From: Mycobacterium sp.
GTDB taxonomy: Bacteria; Actinomycetota; Actinomycetes; Mycobacteriales; Mycobacteriaceae
Assembly: GCA_023264735.1 (NCBI GenBank)
Contig: JAHFVD010000015.1
Location: 13,217 to 77,216 of the forward strand
Direction of reading: 5' to 3'
Length of the DNA: 64,000 bases
A program made the position numbers and the translations under genes. Of this stretch, positions 8,760 to 17,859 are shown one piece after another (within the stretch, counting starts at the first letter, position 1; the number at the start of each line of letters is the position of its first letter). Below the pieces are notes generated by a model. The model was not told where the DNA came from and ran no database searches. It saw only the letters and a program-made list of their open reading frames with translations.

Positions 8760-9779
8760 GTGACGCCCCGCGAGACGACCGCTGCCTCGCAAGTGCGCAG
8801 CAGCATGACTGTTCCGCCCGACCTCGTTGTGGGCCTGCTGGGTTCCGCCGACGAAAACTTGCGCGCACTCGAACGCAGCCTGTCAGCCGACCTGCACGTC
8901 CGAGGAAACACCGTCACCCTGTCCGGTGATGCGGCCGATGTCGCGATGGCCGAACGGGTGATCTCCGAACTCATCGCGATCGTGGCCGGCGGTCAGACAC
9001 TGTCGCCGGAAACGGTGCGGCACAGCATCGGGATGGTCGTCGGCGCCGACAACGAGTCGCCGGCCGAGGTGCTGTCCCTGGACATTCTGTCCCGGCGCGG
9101 CAAGACAATTCGGCCCAAGACGCTGAACCAGAAGCGCTACGTCGATGCCATCGACGCCCACACCATCGTGTTCGGTATCGGCCCTGCGGGTACTGGCAAG
9201 ACCTATCTGGCCATGGCCAAGGCGGTCAATGCGCTGCAGACCAAACAGGTCACCCGGATCATCCTGACCCGCCCCGCGGTGGAAGCCGGTGAGCGCCTTG
9301 GCTTTCTGCCCGGCACGCTGACCGAGAAGATCGATCCCTATCTGCGGCCGTTGTATGACGCGCTGCACGACATGATGGATCCCACTGCCATCCCGAACCT
9401 GCTGAGTGCCGGTGTGATCGAGGTTGCGCCGCTGGCGTTCATGCGTGGCCGCTCGCTCAATGACGCCTTCATCATTCTCGACGAGGCCCAGAACACCACC
9501 GCCGAGCAGATGAAGATGTTCCTCACCCGTCTGGGCTTCGGATCCAAGATCGTGGTCACCGGTGACATCACCCAGGTCGATCTGCCCGGCGGCGCCAAGT
9601 CCGGTCTGCGCGCGGCGATGGACGTGCTCGACGGTATCGACGACATTCACTTCGCCGAACTCACCAGTGCCGACGTCGTGCGCCACCGGCTGGTCTCGGA
9701 AATCGTCGACGCTTATGCCAAGGCCGAGGAGCAGCCGGGTCTGATGAACCGCTCGCAACGTCGTTCGACGCGGCGGTAG
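8760..9779 (+). CDS. phoH: PhoH-family ATPase
   Basis: A 339-residue PhoH-like protein, in mycobacteria usually next to ybeY and linked to RNA metabolism. The N-terminal part is KH-like; the P-loop ATPase domain follows with Walker A GPAGTGKT at 141-148 and Walker [10 protein letters not shown] chose GTG at 8760 (VTPRETT), as in the M. tuberculosis protein. An in-frame ATG at 8706 overlaps a good -10 hexamer TAAGAT (8702-8707), which argues that transcription begins downstream of it. It is the first gene of a tight run phoH-ybeY-corC-cdd-like-era. Confidence 0.95.
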   Translation: MTPRETTAASQVRSSMTVPPDLVVGLLGSADENLRALERSLSADLHVRGNTVTLSGDAADVAMAERVISELIAIVAGGQTLSPETVRHSIGMVVGADNESPAEVLSLDILSRRGKTIRPKTLNQKRYVDAIDAHTIVFGIGPAGTGKTYLAMAKAVNALQTKQVTRIILTRPAVEAGERLGFLPGTLTEKIDPYLRPLYDALHDMMDPTAIPNLLSAGVIEVAPLAFMRGRSLNDAFIILDEAQNTTAEQMKMFLTRLGFGSKIVVTGDITQVDLPGGAKSGLRAAMDVLDGIDDIHFAELTSADVVRHRLVSEIVDAYAKAEEQPGLMNRSQRRSTRR

Positions 9780-9791
9780 GGGCGAACCGAG

Positions 9792-10328
9792 ATGACTATC
9801 GAGGTATCCAACGAATCCGGCCTCGACGTTTCCGAAGAGGAACTGATCAGCGTCGCCCGCTTCGTGATCCGCCGAATGGACGTCAACCCGGCCGCCGAAT
9901 TGTCGATGGTGCTGCTGGACACCAATGCGATGGCCGATCTGCACATGCGCTGGATGGATCTGCCCGGTCCCACCGACGTGATGAGCTTCCCGATGGACGA
10001 GCTCGAGCCCGGCGGTCGCCCCGATGCACCCGAGCCGGGGCCGTCGATGCTCGGCGACATCGTGCTGTGCCCGCAGTTCGCCGCCGACCAGGCGACCGCC
10101 GCGGGGCACAGCCTCGGCCAGGAGCTGGCCCTGCTGACGGTGCATGGTGTGCTGCACCTGCTCGGCTACGACCACGCCGAACCTGACGAGGAAAAAGAAA
10201 TGTTCGACCTGCAGCGCACGCTGCTCGAGGAGTGGGTCGCCGAGCAGGTGCAGGCCTATCACCAGGATCGACAGATCGAGAAAGATCGTCGACTGCTCGA
10301 CAAGTCACAGTTCTTCGACGAACCGTGA
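9792..10328 (+). CDS. ybeY: Endoribonuclease YbeY
   Basis: A 178-residue YbeY, the zinc-dependent endoribonuclease needed for 16S rRNA 3'-end maturation and ribosome quality control. The metal motif [11 protein letters not shown] (H-x3-H-x5-H) is intact. It starts 12 bases after phoH, and its stop overlaps the GTG of the next gene. The position beside phoH and era is the conserved bacterial arrangement. Confidence 0.96.
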   Translation: MTIEVSNESGLDVSEEELISVARFVIRRMDVNPAAELSMVLLDTNAMADLHMRWMDLPGPTDVMSFPMDELEPGGRPDAPEPGPSMLGDIVLCPQFAADQATAAGHSLGQELALLTVHGVLHLLGYDHAEPDEEKEMFDLQRTLLEEWVAEQVQAYHQDRQIEKDRRLLDKSQFFDEP

Positions 10329-11617
10329 CGGGCTGGAGTGCGCTTCTCGGCGCGATCGCCCTGATAGCGCTGGGTGGTTTGTTCGCCGCGATCGACGCCG
10401 CCATCAGTACGGTGTCGATCGCGCGGGTCGAGGAACTGGTCCGCGATGAGCGACCCGGCGCCTTGCGGCTGGCGCGGATCATGGCCGAGCGGCCGCGCTA
10501 CATCAATCTTGTTGTGTTGCTGCGCATTGCGTGCGAGGCGGCCGCGACGGTGCTGCTGGTCGCGTTCTTGTGGGATGACCTCGGCCTGAAATGGGGCCTG
10601 GTGGTGGCGGCCGCGATCATGACGGTCGCCAGCTTCGTCGCCATGGGGGTGGGGCCGCGCACCATCGGCAGGCAGAACGCCTACACCATTGCACTCACGT
10701 CAGCGGTTCCGCTGCAGGCGATCTCGATTCTGCTGACCCCGATCAGCCGGCTGCTCATCGTGCTCGGCAACGCGCTGACCCCGGGCCGCGGTTTCCGCAA
10801 CGGGCCGTTCGCCTCCGAGATCGAGTTGCGCGAAGTGGTCGACCTCGCGCAGCAGCGCGGCGTGGTGGCCGACGACGAACGACGGATGATCCAGTCGGTG
10901 TTCGAACTCGGCGACACCGCGGCGCGTGAGGTGATGGTCCCGCGTACCGAGATGGTGTGGATCGAAAGTGACAAGACCGCAAGCCAAGCGACGTCACTGG
11001 CGGTGCGCAGCGGCTATTCCCGCATCCCGGTGATCGGGGAGAACGTCGACGATGTCGTCGGCGTCGTCTATCTCAAAGATCTCGTCCAGCGCACCTACTA
11101 CTCGTCCGACAGCGGCCGCGGCACCAAGGTGTCGGAGATCATGCGCCCGGCGGTCTTCGTACCCGACTCCAAACCGCTGGACGATCTGCTGCGAGAGATG
11201 CAGCGCGACCGCAACCACATGGCTCTGCTGGTCGATGAATACGGCGCCATCGCCGGTCTGGTGACCATCGAGGACGTGCTCGAAGAGATCGTCGGCGAGA
11301 TCGCCGACGAGTACGACCACGACGAGGTCGCGCCGGTGGAGAAGCTGGGCGACAACAAGTTCCGGGTTTCGGCGCGGCTGCCGATCGAGGATGTCGGCGA
11401 ACTCTACGACGTCGAGTTCGAAGAAGACCTGGACGTCGACACCGTGGGCGGGTTGCTGGCTCTCGAGCTCGGCAGGATCCCGCTGCCCGGCGCCGAGGTG
11501 GTATCCCATGGATTGCGGCTGCAAGCCGAAGGCGGCCGCGATCATCGTGGCCGGCTGCGCATCGGCACCGTATTGGTCAGCCGAACCGACCTGGAGGAAG
11601 GCGACAACGATGACTGA
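10325..11617 (+). CDS. CNNM/CorC-type hemolysin-family membrane protein with CBS domains
   Basis: A 430-residue protein. The N-terminal CNNM transmembrane domain has about four hydrophobic helices (starting [18 protein letters not shown]). A CBS pair follows ([31 protein letters not shown]), then a CorC_HlyC domain. Such proteins are implicated in Mg2+/Co2+ transport or resistance. The GTG at 10325 overlaps the ybeY stop by four bases. Orthologous position: Rv2366c. Confidence 0.92.
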   Translation: MTGWSALLGAIALIALGGLFAAIDAAISTVSIARVEELVRDERPGALRLARIMAERPRYINLVVLLRIACEAAATVLLVAFLWDDLGLKWGLVVAAAIMTVASFVAMGVGPRTIGRQNAYTIALTSAVPLQAISILLTPISRLLIVLGNALTPGRGFRNGPFASEIELREVVDLAQQRGVVADDERRMIQSVFELGDTAAREVMVPRTEMVWIESDKTASQATSLAVRSGYSRIPVIGENVDDVVGVVYLKDLVQRTYYSSDSGRGTKVSEIMRPAVFVPDSKPLDDLLREMQRDRNHMALLVDEYGAIAGLVTIEDVLEEIVGEIADEYDHDEVAPVEKLGDNKFRVSARLPIEDVGELYDVEFEEDLDVDTVGGLLALELGRIPLPGAEVVSHGLRLQAEGGRDHRGRLRIGTVLVSRTDLEEGDNDD

Positions 11618-11930
11618 GGCGCTGGAGGCCGAAGACGCGAAGCTGGTGGTCCTCGCGCGCGGCGCGATGGCCCGCGCCGAAACAGGCGAAGGGGCGGCGG
11701 TGCGCGACCTCGACGGGCGCACCTACGCCGGCGCACCGGTCACCCTGTCGGCGCTGCGGCTGACCGGCCTGCAGGCGGCGGTCGCCGCAGCGGTATCCAG
11801 TGGCGCAACGGGTTTGGAGGCCGCCGTGCTCGTCGGCGGTTCAACCGACGATGACGGTGTCGCCGCCGTCCGGGAACTCTCACCCACCGCGGCGATCATC
11901 GTGACCGACCGCTCCGGAGCGCCGCAGTGA
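11610..11930 (+). CDS. Cytidine-deaminase-like protein lacking the catalytic motifs
   Basis: A 106-residue protein in the position of Rv2365c, commonly named cytidine deaminase. The fold-like stretches [14 protein letters not shown] and [24 protein letters not shown] resemble the beta-alpha core of cytidine deaminases. The catalytic H/C-A-E and PCxxC zinc motifs are absent, and there is no cysteine or histidine at all, so deaminase activity is unlikely. It overlaps the neighbouring genes on both sides (start within corC, stop within the era GTG), implying tight coupling in the phoH-era operon. Confidence 0.85.
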   Translation: MTEALEAEDAKLVVLARGAMARAETGEGAAVRDLDGRTYAGAPVTLSALRLTGLQAAVAAAVSSGATGLEAAVLVGGSTDDDGVAAVRELSPTAAIIVTDRSGAPQ

Positions 11931-12829
11931 GCGAGTTCCGTTCGGGCTTCGTGTGTTTGGTGGGTCGCCCCAACACCGGCAAGTCGACACTGACCAACGC
12001 ACTGGTCGGCGCAAAGGTGGCGATCACCGCCAACCAGCCGCAGACCACCCGGCACACCATTCGTGGCATCGTGCATCGCCCGGACTTCCAGATCGTGCTC
12101 GTCGACACCCCCGGGCTGCACCGGCCGCGCACCCTGCTGGGTAAGCGGCTCAACGACCTGGTGCGCGATACCTACTCCCAGGTCGACGTCATCGGGCTGT
12201 GCATCCCCGCCGACGAGGCGATCGGGCCCGGCGATCGGTGGATCTACGAACAGATCCGTGAGGTGGCCCCCAGGACCACACTCGTCGTCATCGTCACCAA
12301 GATCGACAAGGTGGCCAAGGAGCGGGTGGCCGAACAGCTGATGGCCGTCCACGCACTCGTTGGTGACACCGCCGCCGAGATCGTGCCGGTCTCGGCGACC
12401 AGAGGCGACCAGGTCGACGTCCTCACCGACGTGCTGGCCGGCCAATTGCCGCCCGGGCCGGCGTTCTATCCCGACGGTGAACTCACCGACGAGCCCGAAG
12501 AGACGCTCATGGCCGAGCTGATCCGGGAGGCCGCCCTCGATGGCGTGCGTGATGAGCTGCCGCACTCGCTGGCGGTGGTGATCGAGGAGATCGAGTCGCG
12601 CCCCGATCGCGACGATTTGATCGACGTCCGCGCCATCCTCTACGTGGAGCGCGACAGCCAGAAGGGCATCGTCATCGGTAAGGGCGGGGCCCGCCTCAAA
12701 GAGGTCGGGACTGTGGCCCGCACGCAGATCGAGAAGCTGCTGGGCACGAAGGTGTACCTCGACCTGCGGGTCAAGATCGCGAAGAACTGGCAGCGTGACC
12801 CCAAACAGCTTGGAAAGCTTGGGTTCTAG
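11927..12829 (+). CDS. era: GTPase Era
   Basis: A 300-residue Era, the ribosome-associated GTPase for 30S assembly. G1 is GRPNTGKST, G3 is DTPG, and G4 appears as TKID instead of the usual NKxD. The C-terminal KH domain contains GIVIGKGGARLKEVG. The start is GTG at 11927, overlapping the previous stop. The gene ends four bases from a convergent small gene. Confidence 0.97.
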   Translation: MSEFRSGFVCLVGRPNTGKSTLTNALVGAKVAITANQPQTTRHTIRGIVHRPDFQIVLVDTPGLHRPRTLLGKRLNDLVRDTYSQVDVIGLCIPADEAIGPGDRWIYEQIREVAPRTTLVVIVTKIDKVAKERVAEQLMAVHALVGDTAAEIVPVSATRGDQVDVLTDVLAGQLPPGPAFYPDGELTDEPEETLMAELIREAALDGVRDELPHSLAVVIEEIESRPDRDDLIDVRAILYVERDSQKGIVIGKGGARLKEVGTVARTQIEKLLGTKVYLDLRVKIAKNWQRDPKQLGKLGF

Positions 12830-12833
12830 CCGC

Positions 12834-13226
12834 TCAGAGCTTGAACCCGCTCTGCTGTTCGAAGTCGGCGAGATCGAAGTAGTCGCTGAACCGGACGATC
12901 TTGCCGTCGCGCACCTCGAAGACGCCGTTGACGGGCAGGACGACCTTGCGGCCGTCGGTCATCGTGAAGTAGTCGATGCGCTCGGCGAGTACGAGGCCGG
13001 GTTCGGCGGCCAGCGTGACGATATCGAGCTTGGCCTCGGCGAAGGCGTTCAGGAACGCCTCGAAGATGGTGCGGATGCCCGCGATGCCCTCGATCGGGGC
13101 GACGGGCACGTTGTGATAGACCGCGTCGTCGGCGAAGGCCGAGCAGATGACCTCGAGATCGCGACCCTCCCAGGCCCCGAGAAAATCGCGGACGAGCTTC
13201 TCACTGTCGTGCTTGGTATCGGTCAT
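12834..13226 (-). CDS. Limonene-1,2-epoxide-hydrolase-like protein (SnoaL fold)
   Basis: A 130-residue protein of the LEH/SnoaL class. All five residues that define LEH-type epoxide hydrolases appear with the correct spacing: Y37 and N39 (water positioning), and R83, D85 and D115 (the Asp-Arg-Asp triad). The spacing mirrors Y53/N55/R99/D101/D132 of Rhodococcus limonene epoxide hydrolase, as I recall it. It is therefore a good candidate for an active cofactor-free epoxide hydrolase. It is convergent with era; the substrate is unknown. Confidence 0.85.
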   Translation of the reverse strand: MTDTKHDSEKLVRDFLGAWEGRDLEVICSAFADDAVYHNVPVAPIEGIAGIRTIFEAFLNAFAEAKLDIVTLAAEPGLVLAERIDYFTMTDGRKVVLPVNGVFEVRDGKIVRFSDYFDLADFEQQSGFKL

Positions 13227-13274
13227 GGGACAGTCCTACCAAGGCATTTCAGCGGAAACAATTACCCGTAAGAG

Positions 13275-14729
13275 CTATTCGGAGTCGACAGGCATCGGGG
13301 TGTTCCACCAGATCTCGGGCTGCTTGTTGGCCCAGCCGTTGATGGCCTCCAGCTCCGCGGCCAGGGAGATCAGCAGCGGCTCGCTGTTGGCCGGGCCCAT
13401 CAGTTGAACGCCGATGGGCAGCCCGGCCGAGGTGAAGCCGGCGGGGATGTTGATCGACGGCCAGCCCAGCACGTTCCACGGGAAGGTGACCGGGCAGTCC
13501 GCGATCATCGCGCGATCGGTGGCGCCTGCGCCGAGGTCGTCGAACTTGCGCGCCGGTGGTGGCGGCTGCGCGGTCGTTGGTGCCAGCACGACGTCGACCG
13601 AACGGAAGATCGCCCCGACACGGCGGTGCAGGATCGGCTCGGTGGCCTTGGCCCGGCGCAACATCGTCCCCGACAGAAGCCGGCCTATCCGCATATTGGC
13701 CTCGGTCCTGGGATCGAGCGTGACGTCGTCGCCGAGCCGGTCGGCCCACTCCAGCAGCCCGGCCGTCGAGCGGGGCAGAAACGACAGCGGCAGCCGCAGC
13801 CCGTAGTTGGGATTGCCTTCCATCACGGTGTGGCCGAGGTTGTCGAGCTGTTCGGCGACCGCGTTCAGGGCGGCGCGGATCTCGGGGTGCAGTTTGGCGG
13901 GGAAGAACGTGAACGGAAACCGCGTCGAGAGTGCGATCTTCAGCGGTCCCGGCGCGGCGCCGACGGAATCGGACATCCGCGCCGGTGGCGGCTTGTTCAG
14001 GTCGTCGTCGTGGTTGCCGGACGCGGCATCGAGGACCAGCGCGGCGTCGGCGACGGTGCGCGCCAGCACACCGTTGACGGTGATGCCGTTGAACGGGTCG
14101 CGGATCGGAAAGGTCGAGATGCGCCCTCGTTGCGGTTTGATGCCGACGAGGTGGGTCCAGGCGGCGGGCACCCGGACACTGCCCGCGCCGTCGGATCCGA
14201 TGGCCGCGGCCACCAGGCCGGCGGCGACCGCCGCCGCGCTGCCGCCCGACGATCCACCCGGAGTGTGCTTGCGCGACCAGGGATTTCGGGTGCGGCCGAA
14301 GGCCGGCCCACTGGTGAACGGCCACTGGCCGAGTTCACAGCAGTTGGTCTTACCGACGATCACCGCGCCGGCTTCCCGCAGCCGGCGCACCACCTCGGAG
14401 TCCTCGGTGGCCGGCCGGATCGGCCCGGCGGTGCCGAAGGAGGTCGGCACCCCGGCGATGTCGACGTCGTCCTTGACCGCGATGGGGATGCCCAGCAGCG
14501 GCGCATGCTCGCCGGCGGCGCGACGCCGGTCGGCGTCGGCGGCGTCGGCCAGCGCCGATTCGGTGAGCACCACCCGGAAGGCGTTGAGGGTGGACTGGCT
14601 GGCTGAGATCGCACGCAGCGACCGGCGGACCAGCTCGGTGGAGGTCACCGTGCCGCTGGCCAGCTGATAGAGCTGCTCGCCGATGGTGGGAAACCGCGGC
14701 GGCCTGCTCAAACTCGCATGAGCTGTCAT
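13275..14729 (-). CDS. Amidase (amidase-signature family, AmiA2-like)
   Basis: A 484-residue amidase-signature hydrolase that cleaves carboxamides. The Ser-cisSer-Lys triad is visible: K86 in AVKDDVD, S160 in GGSSGGS and S184 in GAGSVR, with the 24-residue Ser-Ser spacing seen in family members. It is divergent from recO and lies between era and recO on the opposite strand, as amiA2 (Rv2363) does in M. tuberculosis. No signal peptide, so probably cytoplasmic. Confidence 0.93.
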   Translation of the reverse strand: MTAHASLSRPPRFPTIGEQLYQLASGTVTSTELVRRSLRAISASQSTLNAFRVVLTESALADAADADRRRAAGEHAPLLGIPIAVKDDVDIAGVPTSFGTAGPIRPATEDSEVVRRLREAGAVIVGKTNCCELGQWPFTSGPAFGRTRNPWSRKHTPGGSSGGSAAAVAAGLVAAAIGSDGAGSVRVPAAWTHLVGIKPQRGRISTFPIRDPFNGITVNGVLARTVADAALVLDAASGNHDDDLNKPPPARMSDSVGAAPGPLKIALSTRFPFTFFPAKLHPEIRAALNAVAEQLDNLGHTVMEGNPNYGLRLPLSFLPRSTAGLLEWADRLGDDVTLDPRTEANMRIGRLLSGTMLRRAKATEPILHRRVGAIFRSVDVVLAPTTAQPPPPARKFDDLGAGATDRAMIADCPVTFPWNVLGWPSINIPAGFTSAGLPIGVQLMGPANSEPLLISLAAELEAINGWANKQPEIWWNTPMPVDSE

Positions 14730-14793
14730 GCCGACGTCGAGACTATCGGCGCGCGTCCGCGCTTATGTCGCATTGCGGTGGGAAACTTCTCGG

Positions 14794-15615
14794 ATGCGGT
14801 TGTATCGGGATCGGGCTGTCGTGCTGCGCCAGCACAAGCTCGGTGAAGCAGACCGCATCGTCACCCTGCTGACCCGTGACAATGGTCTGGTCCGCGCGGT
14901 CGCCAAGGGAGTGCGCCGTACCCGCAGCAAGTTCGGCTCCCGGCTTGAGCCGTTCGCGCACATCGACGTCCAGCTGCATCCCGGCCGCAATCTGGACATC
15001 GTCACCCAGGTGGTGTCCATCGACGCCTTCGCCACCGACATCGTCAGCGACTACGGCCGCTACACCAGCGCCTGTGCGGTCCTGGAAACCGCCGAGCGGC
15101 TGGCCGGCGAGGAGCGTGCCCCGGCGCCGGCGCTACACCGGCTCACAGTCGGTGCGCTACGGGCGGTGGCCGACGGGACACGGTCCCGTGAGCTGGTCTT
15201 GGACGCCTACCTGCTGCGGGCCATGGGTATCGCCGGCTGGGCGCCCTCGCTGATCGAGTGTGCCCGGTGCGCTGCACCGGGCCCGCACCGCGCGTTCCAC
15301 ATCGCCGCTGGTGGCAGTGTCTGCATGCATTGCCGCCCGTCCGGCTCGACCACCCCGCCGCAGGCAGTGCTCGATCTGATGTCGGCGCTGCACGACGGCG
15401 ACTGGGAGGTCGCCGAGGCGTCGTCGGCGTCGCACCGCAGCCACGCCAGCGGTCTGGTGGCTGCGCATCTGCAGTGGCACCTGGAACGCCAGCTACGCAC
15501 CTTGCCGCTGGTGGAACGGGTCTACCGGCAGCCCGCTGACCAAGTTAGGGAGATGTTCAGGCAGGATGAAGCCCATGGCGATGAACCGGGTAACCAGCTC
15601 GTGGCGGGGGGCTGA
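14794..15615 (+). CDS. recO: DNA repair protein RecO
   Basis: A 273-residue RecO that loads RecA with RecR and anneals ssDNA-binding-protein-coated strands. The N-terminal OB fold contains [19 protein letters not shown]-terminal four-cysteine zinc site is present (CARC ... CMHC). The ATG at 14794 was chosen because [11 protein letters not shown] is the conserved start. The 3' end overlaps uppS by 50 bases. Confidence 0.95.
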   Translation: MRLYRDRAVVLRQHKLGEADRIVTLLTRDNGLVRAVAKGVRRTRSKFGSRLEPFAHIDVQLHPGRNLDIVTQVVSIDAFATDIVSDYGRYTSACAVLETAERLAGEERAPAPALHRLTVGALRAVADGTRSRELVLDAYLLRAMGIAGWAPSLIECARCAAPGPHRAFHIAAGGSVCMHCRPSGSTTPPQAVLDLMSALHDGDWEVAEASSASHRSHASGLVAAHLQWHLERQLRTLPLVERVYRQPADQVREMFRQDEAHGDEPGNQLVAGG

Positions 15616-16489
15616 GCGCAAGCGGAAAGACCAATTTCCGCAGCTCGCCCCCGCGCCCGACGACTACCCGATATTTCCCGACACCTCGGTGTGGCCGGTG
15701 GTGTTCCCCGAGCTGCCGCCGGCACCCGGCGGTGGGCCGCGTCGCCCACCGCAGCACACGTCCAAGGCTGTGCCGCCGGCCATCCCGGCCGACCAGATGC
15801 CCAAACACGTCGCCGTGGTGATGGACGGCAACGGACGCTGGGCCACCCAGCGCGGGTTGGGCCGCACCGAAGGCCACAAGATGGGCGAGGCGGTGCTGAT
15901 CGACATCACCTGCGGAGCCATCGAGATCGGGATTCAGCACCTGTCGGTGTACGCGTTCTCCACGGAGAACTGGCGGCGCAGCACCGAAGAGGTGCGCTTC
16001 CTGATGGGCTTCAACCGTGAGGTGGTGCGACGGCGCCGCGAGAACCTTGACGCGATGGGCGTCAACATGCGCTGGGTTGGGTCGCGGGCGCGGATGTGGC
16101 GCAGCGTCATCAAGGAATTCGACATCGCCGAGAACATGACCGTCGGCAATAACGTGATCACGGTCAACTACTGCGTCAACTACGGCGGGCGGGCCGAAAT
16201 CGCCGAGGCGGCAAAGCAAATCGCGCGTGACGTGGCGGCCGGGCGGGTCGATCCGGAACGGGTGAACGAAGCCACGCTCGCTGAGCACCTGCACCGGCCT
16301 GATATTCCTGACGTCGACTTGTTCATCCGGACGTCGGGGGAGCAGCGGGCGAGCAACTTCATGCTCTGGCAGTCCGCGTACGCCGAATACGTTTTCCAGG
16401 ACAAACTTTGGCCCGATTACGACCGGCGGGATCTGTGGGCGGCGTGCGAAGAATACGCCGAGCGAAACCGGCGCTTCGGCCGGGCCTGA
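15566..16489 (+). CDS. uppS: Isoprenyl (decaprenyl) diphosphate synthase UppS
   Basis: A 307-residue cis-prenyltransferase matching the long mycobacterial decaprenyl diphosphate synthase Rv2361c. That enzyme makes the C50 lipid carrier for peptidoglycan, arabinogalactan and lipoarabinomannan. A Pro-rich N-terminal extension (about 70 residues) precedes the catalytic [13 protein letters not shown] motif; SxxNxxR-type and C-terminal [11 protein letters not shown] motifs are intact. The start could be the ATG at 15566, 15575 or 15581; all lie inside the recO 3' end. Confidence 0.95.
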   Translation: MKPMAMNRVTSSWRGAERKRKDQFPQLAPAPDDYPIFPDTSVWPVVFPELPPAPGGGPRRPPQHTSKAVPPAIPADQMPKHVAVVMDGNGRWATQRGLGRTEGHKMGEAVLIDITCGAIEIGIQHLSVYAFSTENWRRSTEEVRFLMGFNREVVRRRRENLDAMGVNMRWVGSRARMWRSVIKEFDIAENMTVGNNVITVNYCVNYGGRAEIAEAAKQIARDVAAGRVDPERVNEATLAEHLHRPDIPDVDLFIRTSGEQRASNFMLWQSAYAEYVFQDKLWPDYDRRDLWAACEEYAERNRRFGRA

Positions 16490-16491
16490 TC

Positions 16492-16878
16492 GTGGAGCTG
16501 GGGGCCAGGCTGGCCGAGGCGCTGACCGCGGTGATACCCGTCGAGGTGGAACCCGATGGTGCGCTGACGCTGCGCTACGAGGGGACGTTCGCCTCGCTGC
16601 GGACGGTCACGATCGCCGACGATATCGAGATCATTTCGGTGACGCAGGTGCTGGCATGGGATCTGCCCGTGAACGCCGATCTGCGTAAACGGGTTGCCGC
16701 CCTTGCACAGTCGACGATGCTGGGGACCGTGACGTTCGCGGAGCAGTCCGGTAAGCGCGGGGATGTGATGCTGCGCTACAACTTTCCCGGCGAGGGGCTG
16801 GCCGACAAGGCGCTGCAGACGCTGGTGCTGATGGTGCTCGCCGGCGGGGCCGATGCCCGCCGCGCAATCGTCGACTGA
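16492..16878 (+). CDS. Conserved hypothetical protein (Rv2360c-like)
   Basis: A 128-residue protein starting with GTG two bases after uppS. It has a small alpha/beta layout: amphipathic N-terminal helix (LGARLAEALTAVIPVEVEPD), several strands, and C-terminal helix. That layout is reminiscent of YbjN / type III chaperone-like domains, but I do not recognise a functional motif. No cysteine, signal peptide or membrane segment. Cotranscription with recO-uppS is likely. Confidence 0.8.
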   Translation: MELGARLAEALTAVIPVEVEPDGALTLRYEGTFASLRTVTIADDIEIISVTQVLAWDLPVNADLRKRVAALAQSTMLGTVTFAEQSGKRGDVMLRYNFPGEGLADKALQTLVLMVLAGGADARRAIVD

Positions 16879-16956
16879 GCCCTTGCGCCCAAACCGACAT
16901 TTCGCAGCCAAAGTTCGAGTGAGGGGCGTACAAACGTCGATCTCGGCGCGGCCCGC

Positions 16957-17379
16957 TCAGCTGCGGCACTGACTGCAGGTGCCGAACAGTTCGATCGTGT
17001 GGCTCACTTCCGAAAACCCGTGCACCTGCGCCACTTCCGCGGCCCAGGCCTCGACCTCGCGACCGCTGACCTCGACGGTCGCACCGCAGCTGCGGCACAC
17101 CAGATGATGGTGATGGTCGTCGCCTTCGCAGCGCCGGTACATCGACTCCCCGGTGTCGGTGCGCACCATGTCCACCAGATCGGCCGCCGACATTGACTGC
17201 AGCGTCCGGTACACCGTGGTGAGCCCGATGTTCTCGCCGCGGCGGCGCAGCTCATCGTGCAACTCCTGCGCCGAGCGGAATTCGTCGACGGTGTCGAGCA
17301 GCGCGATGATGGCCGCCCGCTGACGGGTGGCGCGTACCCCGGTCGCGGCGGCCCGGGGACGGATGTCGGCTCCGGTCAC
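16957..17379 (-). CDS. zur: Zinc uptake regulator Zur (FurB)
   Basis: A 140-residue Fur-family repressor that senses zinc. The N-terminal winged helix contains NIGLTTVYRTLQSMSAADLV. Zinc ligands include the HHHH cluster at 89-92 and two CxxC pairs, C95/C98 and C135/C138. It is the second gene of the smtB-zur operon (ATGA overlap), as in M. tuberculosis Rv2358-furB. Genes for low-zinc adaptation (alternative ribosomal proteins, importers) are its usual targets. Confidence 0.95.
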   Translation of the reverse strand: MTGADIRPRAAATGVRATRQRAAIIALLDTVDEFRSAQELHDELRRRGENIGLTTVYRTLQSMSAADLVDMVRTDTGESMYRRCEGDDHHHHLVCRSCGATVEVSGREVEAWAAEVAQVHGFSEVSHTIELFGTCSQCRS

Positions 17380-17708
17380 GGATGGTCCTCGCCGGCGTGG
17401 CTGATCGCGGCGACGACGATCTCGGCCAGGTGATCGTCCACCAGCCGGTACATCACTTCGCGCCCGGAGCGTTCGCCGGCCACGACCCCCGCCGCCTTGA
17501 GGATTCGCAGGTGCTGGCTGACCAGCGGTTGCGGGACGTCGAGCGCGTCGACGAGTTCGTGCACGCAGCGCTGGGATTCCCGAAGCTGCAGCACGATCGC
17601 GATGCGCACCGGTGCCGCCAGCGCGCGCAGCAGTTCACCAGCGTGTTCGAGGATGTCGGCGCGCGGCGATGACAGGTCCTCGACCCGGCCGTGGGTGGGT
17701 GCGGTCAT
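17376..17708 (-). CDS. smtB: ArsR/SmtB-family zinc-responsive repressor
   Basis: A 110-residue ArsR-family winged-helix protein. The recognition helix is in VPQPLVSQHLRILKAAGVV. A complete alpha-5 zinc site is present: D91, H93, H104 and E107 reproduce the D-x-H-x10-H-x2-E spacing of cyanobacterial SmtB. Zinc binding would release DNA and relieve repression of the smtB-zur operon when zinc is abundant. Confidence 0.94.
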   Translation of the reverse strand: MTAPTHGRVEDLSSPRADILEHAGELLRALAAPVRIAIVLQLRESQRCVHELVDALDVPQPLVSQHLRILKAAGVVAGERSGREVMYRLVDDHLAEIVVAAISHAGEDHP

Positions 17709-17727
17709 ATCGTCACCTCCGCGCTAT

Positions 17728-17742
17728 TGGAAACGATTTCCA
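17728..17742. promoter_or_regulatory. Palindromic operator upstream of smtB-zur (Zur/SmtB-like box)
   Basis: TGGAAA-CGA-TTTCCA, perfect 6-bp arms around a 3-base centre, about 20 bases upstream of smtB in the space shared with glyS. It resembles the AT-rich inverted repeats recognised by mycobacterial zinc regulators. Which of the two proteins binds it cannot be decided here. Confidence 0.65.
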
Positions 17743-17859
17743 CTTAACCGACCACTTTTCCATGCGCGATCACGCATGTCAAAAGTTGGTTTGGCGGGTC
17801 GTTAGGCTGTATGGCTATTGCCCGTCCGCAGAGTCCCCAGACAAGGAGTGACACCCATC

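Noticed and set aside
8883..10262. 459-codon minus-strand frame opposite phoH and ybeY
   Set aside because: Shadow of conserved genes on the plus strand; no recognisable protein features.
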